Assembly: GCA_963828825.1 (NCBI GenBank)
Contig: CAWHGF010000007.1
Location: 1,054,001-1,118,000, forward strand
Direction: 5' to 3'
From: Bog-473 sp963828825
GTDB lineage: Bacteria; Actinomycetota; Acidimicrobiia; Acidimicrobiales; RAAP-2
Length of the DNA: 64,000 nucleotides
Shown here: positions 41,790 through 50,000 of the stretch, piece by piece
Numbering within the stretch: the stretch's first letter is position 1
Layout: each line of letters opens with the position of its first letter
Position numbers and translations under genes: made by a program
Notes under the pieces: model-generated
The model's input: only the letters and a program-made list of their open reading frames with translations
Database searches by the model: none
What the model was told of the DNA's origin: nothing

Positions 41790-42174
41790 GACTCATCCGT
41801 GCAAGCGAGCTATCAGGATTTTGTGGCTGCCACCCTGGTCAATGCAGATATCTGGTCCCCCTTGGTGACCGTCAATCACCGAGATTTTCCCTACGGTGTC
41901 GCACAGATGTCGCACGGAAGCGAGCCTTGGGGAGTCACCGAACCACCTCTGATCCCGTTCCAAATCGCCTCGGCCCACTTCTCGAACGCGGATAGAGGTA
42001 GGAGCGTCAGGAGAACTTTCGGGCTTGGCCGCCTGCCCCTAAAAGGCAAGTCTGGGCATCGGTTTCGTGGTGGCGCCGTATCCGGCGGTTGCGAGTGGTC
42101 CCGTCCCGGCTCTGCAGCGCACGTTCTGAGCGTTTCCGAGCGCCCCTGTAGATAACGGACAAGAATGAAACGCC
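41790..42174. other. Noncoding left part of the tRNA-Ile island
   Basis: About 385 bases between the truncated tRNA and the hydrolase-cyclase gene. The open frames do not resemble proteins. Base composition is lower in GC than the housekeeping flanks. No integrase or repeat is seen. Confidence 0.4.
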
Positions 42175-43518
42175 GTGGTAGAGGTGCCCAAGATCAGCTA
42201 CGCGACCACCAACGACGGCTTGCACATTGCCTACCAAGTCGAAGGGTCTGGTTCGCTGGACCTGCTCGAAACCGGCGACGGAACGCTTTTCTCGATAGAC
42301 GCCACAGGTGAACAACCCCGAGGGCAGCAATGGGTCGACCGTTTGGCCTCATTTTCCCGGTTCATCCGGTTCGACCTTCGAGGAGTGGGGCTATCCGACC
42401 CGCTGGGTTCGTCAGACCCCCCGACAGTCGAACACTGGGCAGGCGATGCGTTAGCGGTCATGGACACCGTGGGTGTCAACCAAGCGGCCATTCTCGGGTG
42501 TGCCATGAACGGATTGCTCGCCTTGCTCCTGGCCGCTAGCCATCCGGAACGAGTCCGAGCGTTGGTCCTTGTCAACGCGTACGCCCGCATCGTGCAGGAC
42601 CACGACTACCCGATGGGCTTTCGCTCTGACCTCGTCGAGCAATTCGTCGAGGACTTGACCGATCCCGGAGAAAATAAAGAAGACGACCTCCCCTTCATGG
42701 CCCCGAGCTTGGCTTCGGACGCCGCCTTCGCTTCATGGTGGGACCGAGCCAGCCACAGGGGCGCAAGCCCCGCGGCGTCGCGAGCCGTCTGGAGAGTTGC
42801 GACGGGTACCGATCTGCGAGCGGCGCTCCCCTTGATCACCGTGCCCACGTTGGTCCTGCACAGCACGAGAAACGACTTTGTCCCCGTTGGTCACGGGCGT
42901 TACCTCGCCGAGCACATCCCAGGCGCAAAGTTCGTTGAACTCGATACTGCCGACCACGTGCCGTGGGCGAGTGACGCTGATGTGGCAGGCGAGATCGAGG
43001 AATTCCTGACGGGAACGCGCACGCTCGCACCTTCAAGTCGGATGCTCGCTACCGTGCTGTTCACAGACATCGTCGGTTCTACAGAGCAAGTCAGCAGCCT
43101 CGGAGACCGATCTTGGAAGGATCTCCTCGAGAGCCACGACAGAGCAGTCGAGCGCCAACTCCGCCGTTATGGAGGACATCTTGTAAAGGAGACTGGTGAC
43201 GGCGTGCTGGCCACATTCGACGGACCCGCCCGAGCCGTGCAATGCGCTGGCGCAGTCCGAGAGGCCGTACAACAGCTCGGCCTACAGATTCGAGCAGGCC
43301 TCCATACGGGTGAAGTTGAACGACGGGGAGAGGACGTGTCCGGCATAGCTGTACATCTGGCTCAGCGTGTCCAGGGCCGAGCAGAGCCAGGTGAGATCCT
43401 CGTATCCCGAACCGTCGTGGACTTGGTTGCCGGATCGGATCTCCGCTTCGACGACTGGGGCGAGCACGAACTGAAGGGTGTTGCCGGCCCCTGGAGGCTC
43501 TTCTCCGTCAGGGGCTAA
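42175..43518 (+). CDS. Alpha/beta hydrolase - class III adenylate/guanylate cyclase fusion
   Basis: 447 residues. Residues 1-285 are an alpha/beta-hydrolase fold (IRFDLRGVGLSDPLG, AILGCAMNGLLALLLAA, PTLVLHSTRNDFVPVGHGRY, DTADHVPWASD). The nucleophile elbow reads GCAMNG, with Ala where Ser is usual, so it is probably a ligand sensor rather than an enzyme. Residues about 290-447 are a class III cyclase: metal Asp in VLFTDIVGSTEQVSSLGDRS and in VKETGDGVLATFDGP, Lys as adenine selector, and SGIAVHLAQRV. Predicted product is cAMP. The start GTG 42175 is likely. This architecture is common in actinobacteria; here the gene sits in the tRNA-Ile island. Confidence 0.9.
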   Translation: MVEVPKISYATTNDGLHIAYQVEGSGSLDLLETGDGTLFSIDATGEQPRGQQWVDRLASFSRFIRFDLRGVGLSDPLGSSDPPTVEHWAGDALAVMDTVGVNQAAILGCAMNGLLALLLAASHPERVRALVLVNAYARIVQDHDYPMGFRSDLVEQFVEDLTDPGENKEDDLPFMAPSLASDAAFASWWDRASHRGASPAASRAVWRVATGTDLRAALPLITVPTLVLHSTRNDFVPVGHGRYLAEHIPGAKFVELDTADHVPWASDADVAGEIEEFLTGTRTLAPSSRMLATVLFTDIVGSTEQVSSLGDRSWKDLLESHDRAVERQLRRYGGHLVKETGDGVLATFDGPARAVQCAGAVREAVQQLGLQIRAGLHTGEVERRGEDVSGIAVHLAQRVQGRAEPGEILVSRTVVDLVAGSDLRFDDWGEHELKGVAGPWRLFSVRG

Positions 43519-43759
43519 CCACCGCTGGCTGCACGGCATCTGCAACTCTCGCCTGCGCACTGAACGTGCCGATACCGACCGTGGCCCAGCGTGCCCCCGA
43601 CCGCCTGGAGGGGGTGACCTTGACGGAACGCCCATAGACCGGGGGCGTGTCAGCATTACCTGACGGGTTCTCACTGCAATGTCGCAGAGCGCACGGAGCT
43701 TGCTGGACCAGAGAGTGCTTCAGGAAAATAGTATCTTCGAGCAGGTCGTTTACTTGTAG
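43519..43759. other. Noncoding stretch upstream of tRNA-Ile
   Basis: About 240 bases with no supported gene. TACTTG just before the tRNA (about 43751) may be a weak -10 element. No copy of the tRNA end is present. Confidence 0.35.
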
Positions 43760-43833
43760 GGGGCTATAGCTCAGTCGGTTAGAGCGCAGCACTGATAATG
43801 CTGAGGTCGCTGGTTCGATTCCAGCTAGCCCCA
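43760..43833 (+). tRNA. tRNA-Ile(GAT)
   Basis: Acceptor GGGGCTA pairs with TAGCCCC; D arm AGCTCAGTCGGTTAGAGC; anticodon stem CAGCA/TGCTG with loop CTGATAA, anticodon GAT; T arm CTGG-TTCGATT-CCAG. Discriminator A at 43833; CCA not encoded. All stems pair fully, in contrast to the half copies at 41751 and 47462. Confidence 0.97.
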
Positions 43834-44199
43834 CTCCCGGTCATGAAGCTTGCGGTGCCTCTGGCGCCGCGCCAGAAAACCGCTCCATGACGCAGACCTG
43901 ACACATCGCATACCGCCGGGTGGCGCCGTTGCCTAGGCGGGCTTGTGGAACCCACCTTGGCCAAGAAACCGGAGCAGGTCCCGGTTCGGCTGCTGGGTGG
44001 CCCGGATCCGCGCAAACATGTCCCGCAGGTGCTGGCGTGCTGTGACGAGTGTGGCGACGGCGGTGAGTACTTTCCTCGATTCGATCCAGTCGTTCGTCAA
44101 CGTCCCTCTCCGGTCCTGCCTCCTTGTTGACCCACTGGCGGTCGTGGGAAGTCAGAACCGTAGAACGACGCCGTACCTCTCCCGGTCTACCCTCGGCTC
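43834..44199. other. Noncoding stretch after tRNA-Ile
   Basis: About 365 bases without a recognisable gene. Short frames here (for example from 43945) have no family features. TACCCT at 44188-44193 is a possible -10 box for the small broken gene that follows. Confidence 0.4.
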
Positions 44200-44439
44200 G
44201 TGTGCCCGATGCCCCGCCCCGGTGACCCCTATGCCGACGCGTTCATCGCAGAGCACATGAAGTGCTGGCGCATGGTCCACGACGACAAGCTCCAGGCCGA
44301 CCATTGCCCCGAGACGCCGTCATGGACCGGGCGCTGGTTGAGCCCCGCAGGCGACCGCTGGTGGCGGGTTGGGCCTGCCCCGACCACCTCGACGAGCTGG
44401 CGGGTCTCACGGAGTTCGGTCGGTCGAAGGGTCAACTAA
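44200..44439 (+). pseudogene. Small broken gene, probable frameshift
   Basis: GTG 44200 follows TACCCT by 6 bases. The frame reads VCPMPRPGDPYADAFIAEHM and SPAGDRWWRV, then turns into low-complexity sequence. A change of frame at GCGGGTTGGG (about 44365-44375) gives WACPDHLDELAGLTEFGRSKG instead, which looks like a natural continuation of a small Cys/Trp-containing protein. Family unknown. The shift is of the opposite sign to those in crgA, pknB and ppp. Confidence 0.35.
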
Positions 44440-45065
44440 CTAGGCGTTGTGTGAACGTTGTGCTACGGAGGGCCGTTCGTAACGTTCCATTGGTGGATCG
44501 CAGGAGCCAAAATCCCTGGCGCCACCGGAGTGGGATGCCCTTGGCGAGGGGTGATCGCCAGGCGTCGGAGAGAGGTGGCCGATTCAGTCCCCGGTAGGAC
44601 TGAATCGCGGTCTGAGCGGCGAGTCTGCGGCTGTCCGTGAGGCGAGTCTGCAGCTGTCCGTGAGGGACGCCCGTCTCGATGGGATCCAGGCTCAGCTCGA
44701 GGCGCTCGAGCACCTGCCCGACGACGAGAAGGCGGCTGCCTTGTGTGCGTGCGCTGGCAGAAGAGGTTGAGCTGCGACCAGGGGTCCGGCCCGGTCAAGG
44801 GTCTTCTGAGTTGTCCGAAACTTGTGATTGCGAGCACCTGCTTCCAGCCGAGGGATCGTGCCACATTCAAGATCCAGGCCCATCGTGCCGAGAATCTCAC
44901 CGGACGCCAACCGACATGGTGTCCGTTCGTTCCTTTTCAAAAGGGCGCAACACCCCCGGCGCATCCACCAAAGCGCCCGGGGGTGTTGCGCGCGTCAGGA
45001 CTCCGGGTCCTCGGCGCGCATCCGGAATGGTGGCTAAAGCGCCCCGTGGCACCGGTAAGACTGAC
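44440..45065. other. Degenerate stretch with a short repeat and a coding remnant
   Basis: A 23-base unit, GCGAGTCTGC(G/A)GCTGTCCGTGAG, is present twice in tandem at about 44618-44663. One frame across it reads SLQLSVRDARLDGIQAQLEA and LEHLPDDEKAAL before a stop near 44771, like the end of a coiled-coil protein, but I find no start. The strong hairpin at 44945-44991 also lies here. This looks like eroded coding DNA. Confidence 0.4.
44945..44991 (-). terminator. Long GC-rich hairpin, terminator-like on the reverse strand
   Basis: GCGCAACACCCCCGGCGC (44945-44962) pairs with GCGCCCGGGGGTGTTGCGC (44973-44991) with one bulged C and a 10-base loop. On the reverse strand the stem is followed by CCTTTTGAAAAGG, a T-containing run suited to intrinsic termination. 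No reverse-strand gene ends just before it, so an insertion-sequence end or a transcription insulator is also possible. Confidence 0.5.
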
Positions 45066-45293
45066 ATGCAGGACCTCCGCTTCACTTCTGGGTACGGCGA
45101 CGGCGGCTGGGCGTGGCCGGACTTCAAAGACGGCTCGGGATTGAGGGTGCGAGTGGGCGGGCACCACAAAACCATGGCCGGATTCTTCAGCGCGTTCATC
45201 GACGCCGGTCTATCGCTCGACCGAGTCGTCGGACTCGCTGGCGGAGGCGCCATCCTGCCTCGCAACGTCGCCATCGTGACATCAAAGTCCTAG
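45066..45293 (+). pseudogene. C-terminal fragment of a SAM-dependent methyltransferase
   Basis: The 75-residue frame reads WAWPDFKDGSGLRVRV, GGHHKTMAGFFSAFIDAGLS and LPRNVAIVTSKS. The sequence HHKTMAGFFSAFIDAGLSLDRV is the end segment of many class I methyltransferases of the UbiE/ArsM-like kind. The SAM-binding half is absent, so this is a remnant. Confidence 0.6.
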
Positions 45294-45553
45294 GTCGTCT
45301 CAGCTCCTAACGGACCTTTGAAGGCGCACCCTCCCCGCAGCGAGGATTGAAGTGGCCGCTGAGTGATCCACCACTTCGGTGAACAGATTGATCAGCGTGT
45401 GGCTGGGTGCTCCGTCGGCCTGGCCCGGTCACCCACTCGACACCAACCGGTCGGACGGAGTGACCTAATAGGAGCCTGCCTCACACAGGCCCGTCGCTGT
45501 CCTGTCCGTCGTTCCGCTCGGTGCGGTGTCACCCCAACCAAACGAACGAAGGG
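45294..45553 (+). other. Probable left end of an IS110-family remnant
   Basis: About 260 noncoding bases upstream of a truncated IS110 transposase start. By analogy with intact elements this should hold the guide-RNA region. It contains GGAGTGACCTAATAGGAGCC near 45457-45476. The exact left border is not visible. Confidence 0.4.
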
Positions 45554-45730
45554 ATGACAGTGACCACTTTGGCACGGAGCATCACGGGCGGCGTCGATAC
45601 ACACCTCGACGTCCATGTAGCTGCGGCTTTGGACGAGCGGGGCACCCTCCTCGGCGTCGAGAGCTTCGCCACCAAGGAGGGCGGCTACAAGAAGCTGATG
45701 GGCTGGCTGAGCGACAACCGTGTCGGCTCG
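45554..45730 (+). pseudogene. IS110-family transposase, N-terminal remnant
   Basis: From ATG 45554 the protein starts normally for a second IS110 subgroup (ITGGVDTHLDVHVAAALDER, LLGVESFATKEGGYKKLMGW) but similarity ends after LSDNRVGSLIH, about 60 residues in. The remaining DEDD residues and the entire Transposase_20 domain are missing. The frame continues to 46003 with unrelated sequence. It differs from the complete IS110 at 4489. Confidence 0.8.
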
Positions 45731-45745
45731 CTCATACATCGAACC

Positions 45746-45760
45746 CTTATGCGTCATAAG
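45746..45760. repeat. Short perfect palindrome at the end of the IS110 remnant
   Basis: CTTATG-CGT-CATAAG, a 6-base inverted repeat around CGT, lies about 15 bases after the last transposase-like codons. It could be a recombination site or element end that truncated the IS. Confidence 0.45.
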
Positions 45761-45813
45761 CGATCTACTTCACTTGGCCGCTGCTCGAAAACCATCCGTG
45801 GGTTTCAGAATCG

Positions 45814-46581
45814 TCAGAATGGGACAACGGTGCTGAGCAGGCCAGATGCGGGCGCCCGTCCAGCGAGCGCGCAACAGAACTCGACGGCGTCAAGCGACAC
45901 ATGCGTGGCCTCGGAGGAGGCCGAGTCATGTGAGTACGTGCCGCCGGCCGGACCGGTGAGCTCCAGCACGAAGGCCTTGCCATGGCGACGCGACCACTCC
46001 TAGGCGACATCGGCGACGATTCGGCCATCGTGGGCGGAACTCAGCTCGAGCGGCCGGTCAACGGCTCGAACCAAGTCCACACGATGCATCCACAGGTCGC
46101 GTAGATAGATGATGTCGATGAGATAGCCGAGTTTCCAGGTCTCGAACACCGGCCCGTCGACCGCAAGCCTTGCGTGATGACGCACGAGCCCTGGCGTTCG
46201 TGCGCGGCCCCGTATGGTCTTCGGCACGGTCGATGCCAGTCGGTCGAGGATCTGCGCTGGGCTCAGATGGGCTCGTTCGCCTACCTGCACGGCCGACAAG
46301 GCAGCTTCCAGCGGCCCGCCGTTCTGCCTGCGGTGCGCTCGGGCCCGGCGCAGCTGATGGACGTTCTCTCGCATGGAGGCGCCCGCTTCACACGCACCCA
46401 GAACGTGTAGATACATGGCATGGACGTCCCACGCGGGACAGTCGGTCGGGCTCCTCCAAGCAGCATCATCGAGCGAGGTGAGCAAAGCGAGTGTTCGCTC
46501 GAGTTCATCAGCCTGGAGGCGCATCGCTTCATGGTGGGTCAAGGGGGCGATGGTTGCGACGTCGATGGTCGTTGTGGTCAC
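45814..46581 (-). pseudogene. Mycothiol-dependent maleylpyruvate-isomerase-family protein with an in-frame amber codon
   Basis: DinB-fold protein of the MDMPI group, whose members use mycothiol as cofactor. Residues from 46581: MRLQADELERTLALL, CPAWDVHAMYLHVLGA and DLWMHRVDLVRAVDRPLEL, with the metal-binding His pattern. TAG at 46002-46000 stops the frame after residue 193. Without it the same frame continues EWSRRHGKAFVLELTGPAGG, LDAVEFCCALAGRAP and GLLSTVVPF to a stop at 45814, which is the normal C-terminus of the family. One GAG- or CAG-type codon mutated to TAG would explain it. The start overlaps the TetR stop as ATGA. Confidence 0.8.
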
Positions 46582-47225
46582 GAGATGGCTCCATTGGTCC
46601 GAGGTCGGCGGTGCTCAGCCTTGGTGGGGACACTGGTAACCCGGCAGTGGGCGAGGAACATATCGATCGACTCTTCGATGAGCAGGTACCAGCGATCCCC
46701 GCCGGGATCATTTGAGAACTGCTGATTCACGAGGCCGGTGATCAGCGCCGTCCACAAGTCGAGATATCGGGTTTCGGTGATCCCGTTGAGGGCCAGCAAT
46801 TCCTGAGCCTGGGCCAGGGCGCGCACCGCCGGCTCATAGGACTCGGATGACGGTTCGAACCCAGGAAGTGTGCGCTGAAAGAGCAATTGGTACCGCGCCG
46901 GATCACGGGTGCAGAACTCGAAGAACCGCCGCACGCTTACCACGAGTAGATCGCGAGGACCTTCGCAGTCCCAAGGTGGGGCCATCTCTTCGGCGAACCA
47001 CGCGGCGGCTTGGCCGAACATAGCGTCGTAGATGGCGCTCTTCGAGTCGAAGTAGGCGTACACCGTGGGCGTGCTGATTCCGGCTCGGCGGGCGAGGTCC
47101 CGCAAGGAAAGGCCAGGCAGCCCCTCTTCGCCAACGAGAGCCCAGGCGGCATCGAGGATTGCTTCGCGTGCCGAACGCCGGCGTCCCTCACGCCAGTCGA
47201 TCGTCGTCGCAGCAGACTTTACCAT
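46578..47225 (-). CDS. TetR-family transcriptional regulator
   Basis: 215 residues. The helix-turn-helix is SLRDLARRAGISTPTVYAYF after AREAILDAAWALVGEEGLPG. The C-terminal ligand-binding half (FCTRDPARYQLLFQRTLPGF, DLWTALITGLVNQQFSNDPGG) is of the WHG-type TetR group often coupled to DinB/MDMPI genes, as here: the stop overlaps the start of the next gene. ATG 47225. The sequence upstream is AT-rich for this genome, with TATAAC (reverse strand, about 47236-47241) as a likely -10 and a TATA-AC-TATA symmetry as a possible operator. Confidence 0.92.
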   Translation of the reverse strand: MVKSAATTIDWREGRRRSAREAILDAAWALVGEEGLPGLSLRDLARRAGISTPTVYAYFDSKSAIYDAMFGQAAAWFAEEMAPPWDCEGPRDLLVVSVRRFFEFCTRDPARYQLLFQRTLPGFEPSSESYEPAVRALAQAQELLALNGITETRYLDLWTALITGLVNQQFSNDPGGDRWYLLIEESIDMFLAHCRVTSVPTKAEHRRPRTNGAIS

Positions 47226-47439
47226 CGATCGTTATAGTTATACGCCGTTAAAGGTTAGTCAACCCTCGAGTTCTCCGGACTTCAGGGCCACCCACTCTTC
47301 TGCGCTCGGCATGCCCGCCGAGGCGAGCTCTGTCCCAGCTCTGTCCCAGCCATTGCCTCCCAGCTAGCCCCGCTGGGACCGCGCCCAGCCATCTGACTAG
47401 GACGGACTGGCACTGGTCCGCATCGGGATCCCTCGGGAT
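47226..47439. other. Noncoding stretch between TetR and the tRNA-Ile 3' fragment
   Basis: Holds the TetR promoter at its left end and a short tandem repeat (AGCTCTGTCCC twice, about 47328-47349). No gene seen. Confidence 0.4.
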
Positions 47440-47466
47440 CTCCCTGATCTCCCTGGTCTCCCTGAT
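47440..47466 (+). repeat. Three tandem 9-base units CTCCCTG(A/G)T
   Basis: CTCCCTGAT, CTCCCTGGT, CTCCCTGAT in direct succession. The last unit runs into CTGATA, the anticodon-loop sequence of the tRNA-Ile 3' fragment. May reflect recombination arm sites or simple slippage. Confidence 0.6.
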
Positions 47467-47503
47467 AGTGCCGAGGTCGCACGTTCGATTCTTGCGAGCC
47501 CCA
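47462..47503 (+). pseudogene. 3' half of a tRNA-Ile-like gene, starting in the anticodon loop
   Basis: CTGATAGTGCCGAGGTCGC and then ACGTTCGATTCTTGCGAGCCCCA parallel the 3' half of the intact tRNA-Ile (from CTGATAATGCTGAGGTCGC to TAGCCCCA); the similarity runs on through CTCCCG beyond the tRNA. No 5' half precedes it. Joined to the 5' half at 41751 it would make a whole but mismatched tRNA-Ile(GAT). Confidence 0.75.
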
Positions 47504-47630
47504 CTCCCGCCCCGGCTGGCGCTCGACAGGACTGTTACCGTCGTCATGGTCGAGGGAAGAGCACCCTCGGGCGATTCCGATGTTTAGACCGGGATTGAAT
47601 GGCAAAAGCAGTACATGTCGGTGGGAGAAC

Positions 47631-47939
47631 ATGGCTGAGAGCGTTGGACGGATCGAGGTCTTGAACAGCTGTCGCTGGATGGGCGATCCCTGGCTCGGCC
47701 GACTCCATGTCTACGTGGATGGGGTGAAGATCGGTGTCGCGCCGATGTTCCGGTGCTTGCAGTCGAAGGTCTCGCCCGGATCTCATTCGGTACACATACG
47801 GCTCTGGTGGATGAAGAGCAAGCCGGTCACCATCGAGGTGAATCCGGGAGACTCCGTGCGTCTGGAGGGAAGCGCTTCCGTCAGTCGATTCCGTCTCAGT
47901 GACGCCTTGCCTCGCGGGGTCGCGCTGCGGTCTGCCTAA
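47631..47939 (+). CDS. Small hypothetical beta-rich protein (PEGA-like)
   Basis: 102 residues: SVGRIEVLNSCRWMGDPWLG, LHVYVDGVKIGVAPM, SPGSHSVHIRLWWMKSKPV and IEVNPGDSVRLEGSASVSR. The pattern of a short loop with VDG, a PGxH turn and alternate hydrophobics is like PEGA-type or DUF small beta domains in actinobacterial proteins. ATG 47631 follows GGGAG by 5 bases; an upstream ATG at 47580 lacks such a site. No signal peptide. It lies just outside the tRNA-Ile 3' fragment. Function unknown. Confidence 0.6.
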   Translation: MAESVGRIEVLNSCRWMGDPWLGRLHVYVDGVKIGVAPMFRCLQSKVSPGSHSVHIRLWWMKSKPVTIEVNPGDSVRLEGSASVSRFRLSDALPRGVALRSA

Positions 47940-48390
47940 CGCTGGGCCTGCTCTCTCGCTCCCGGCGAGGCCCGACCTGTCTTTAGGATTGCGGCAACCC
48001 ATCTCAACATCCGAGGGATGCCCCCGTCCCCTCGGGGACCGAGTGACGCGGCCGCTCAGTACCTGCAACCGAGACGGCGCTGCCGTGGCTGCACCACAAA
48101 GGTGCGACCTGCACCAAAGGCCCGCTTCTCGGCTCCCACGACGGCTGGTGAGACTGAGCGCTCCCTACGGGGACAGGCCACCCCTCTCGGCTGACGAGGA
48201 ACTGTGCCGCTACGGGAGGCCCCGGACTCGTCGACCGCGCCGCACGTGGGTGGCCCGACATCGTGAAGCCGGTTCAGGTCGTGTCGATGGTTGTGGCTAC
48301 AGGCAGCAGGACCGATTCCGGCGCTCTGCTGACCAGTGAGGTCAGCCATCCGCACGGTCGCCCTGAATCGTTTCGTCGATCAAATCCCCG
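47940..48390. other. Noncoding stretch before the GH43-like gene
   Basis: About 450 bases. Open frames on both strands have no recognisable content. It should include the promoter of the secreted glycosidase. Nothing else is seen. Confidence 0.4.
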
Positions 48391-49980
48391 GTGAAATCGA
48401 TGCGACCGCTTACGCTGGCCCCCAGCGTGCGACGACGACTGGCTCGTGGGACCGCTGCCATGTGCAAGGGCCTTTCGGTCCTGTTCTTGGGCGTTCTCCT
48501 CCTGCCGGCCGGTTCTAATGTCGCCGAAGCCGGCCAGACGACACGGCCGACCCTGCAGTCATCGGCCCGCCCCGGCGAGCTTCCCGTCCCGGTGGGTCGA
48601 AAGGCGACGCAAGGCCCGATCGGGCTGAATCCCTCCAAGGCCAACGGAATCCAGCTCAATGTCCTAAGCGGACTACTCAATGACGCGCCGGTCTTCAACG
48701 GAGACTTTGCCGATCCCTTCGCGTTGCGGACTACAGACGTTCTCTACCTTTATGCCTCCAATACCGAGACCACCCGCTACTCGCCCGGGGCCCACGTGCC
48801 AGTCATCGCCCTGTCGCGTGATTCGGGATTCGAAGGCCGATACCTGGGGGACGCGTTGCCCACACTTCCCAAGTGGACGGTATCCGGCTTCCAATGGGCG
48901 CCATCGGTGTGGGCACGACCAGATGGCACCTATGTCATGTACTACTCGACGCCGGCGACGATCCCACTCGGGTGCCTCGCAAAGTCACCTCCGTCCGGAT
49001 GCGTCAGGACAACCAGTGGTCGGTCGAGCGCAATGTGCATCTCGCGGGCGACCAGTACGAACCCGGCAGGACCGTTCGTCGATGAGTCGTCGTCGGCCTT
49101 CGTGTGCCCGGTTTCAAAGGGAGGTGCGATCGACCCCAGCGTGTTCGTCGCATCTGACGGCACGCCGTGGTTGCTTTGGAAGAGCGACGGGGACTGCTGC
49201 AATTTGCCCACGACCATCTACTCCCAGCAGCTCTCGCCGGACGGCCTCTCGGTCGTCGGGCCCGCATATCCGCTCATCGGGGCGACACAGAGTTGGGAAG
49301 GGAATCTGGTCGAGGGGCCCTCGATGATCCAGAACGGCCCCACCTACTGGCTCTTCTACTCGGCGAACCACTGGGGTACCGACGACTACGGCATCGGAGT
49401 CGCGCGCTGCGCCTCGGTAACCGGCCCGTGCACGAAACCGCTCGACCATGCCTGGCTCTCCTCGGAAGCCGACGGCGGTCAGAGCGACCCGGGGCCGGGG
49501 GGCGAGGAGTTCTTCCTGGCCGGCGGGCTCATCTGGATGGTGCACCACGGCCTCGCACCAGGACAGAGCGGAGACGAGGCCCAGCGACGGCTGTACGTCG
49601 ACCTGATCGCCTTCCCGAGCAGTCAACCGCCGCGGATCGCTCCCCGGGCGCCGGCGGCCGCACTGGCGGAAGCCGTTCTCTATTACGAGGACCCGGGCCT
49701 CCCGACTCAGCCGCACCAAGCTTTCCTGGCACTCATCCACAAGGTCCCAGGCGCATTCTCGGACGACTCGGACCAGGCGGTCGTGGCGGATGCAGAGCTC
49801 GCCTGCCGCGACCTCGCCGACTATCAGGATGCCGACCAGGTCATCGCGTCCCTGACCAGCAGCCACCTGAGCCCCTTCGAATCCGACGTGGTAGCGATCA
49901 CCGCCACCGAGTACTTCTGCCCCCAGGACAGCCTGCAAGCACTGAAAGACCTTCGAGACGACCTGAATCAGGGTTCCTGA
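48391..49980 (+). CDS. Secreted GH43-like beta-propeller glycosidase with C-terminal DUF732 domain
   Basis: 529 residues. A signal peptide (RRRLARGTAAMCKGLSVLFL then GVLLLPAGSNVAEA) is followed by a five-bladed propeller of the GH43 clan: base Asp in FNGDFADPFALRTTD, second acidic site in GGAIDPSVFVASDGTPWLLW, and the acid Glu candidate in LVEGPSMIQNGPTYWLFYSA; also GFQWAPSVWARPDGTYVMYY. The last 90 residues (FLALIHKVPGAFSD, ADAELACRDLADYQDADQVI, EYFCPQ) match DUF732, a domain best known from mycobacterial secreted proteins. Arabinan or xylan would be typical GH43 substrates. Start GTG 48391 or ATG 48400. Confidence 0.82.
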   Translation: MKSMRPLTLAPSVRRRLARGTAAMCKGLSVLFLGVLLLPAGSNVAEAGQTTRPTLQSSARPGELPVPVGRKATQGPIGLNPSKANGIQLNVLSGLLNDAPVFNGDFADPFALRTTDVLYLYASNTETTRYSPGAHVPVIALSRDSGFEGRYLGDALPTLPKWTVSGFQWAPSVWARPDGTYVMYYSTPATIPLGCLAKSPPSGCVRTTSGRSSAMCISRATSTNPAGPFVDESSSAFVCPVSKGGAIDPSVFVASDGTPWLLWKSDGDCCNLPTTIYSQQLSPDGLSVVGPAYPLIGATQSWEGNLVEGPSMIQNGPTYWLFYSANHWGTDDYGIGVARCASVTGPCTKPLDHAWLSSEADGGQSDPGPGGEEFFLAGGLIWMVHHGLAPGQSGDEAQRRLYVDLIAFPSSQPPRIAPRAPAAALAEAVLYYEDPGLPTQPHQAFLALIHKVPGAFSDDSDQAVVADAELACRDLADYQDADQVIASLTSSHLSPFESDVVAITATEYFCPQDSLQALKDLRDDLNQGS

Positions 49981-50000
49981 CCCGTTGGGGACCGGGACGT

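Noticed and set aside
41751..41830. A functional second tRNA-Ile
   Set aside because: Sequence after the anticodon loop does not form a 3' anticodon stem, T arm or acceptor strand.
47440..47466. CRISPR array
   Set aside because: Three 9-base tandem units with no spacers; no cas genes anywhere in the window.
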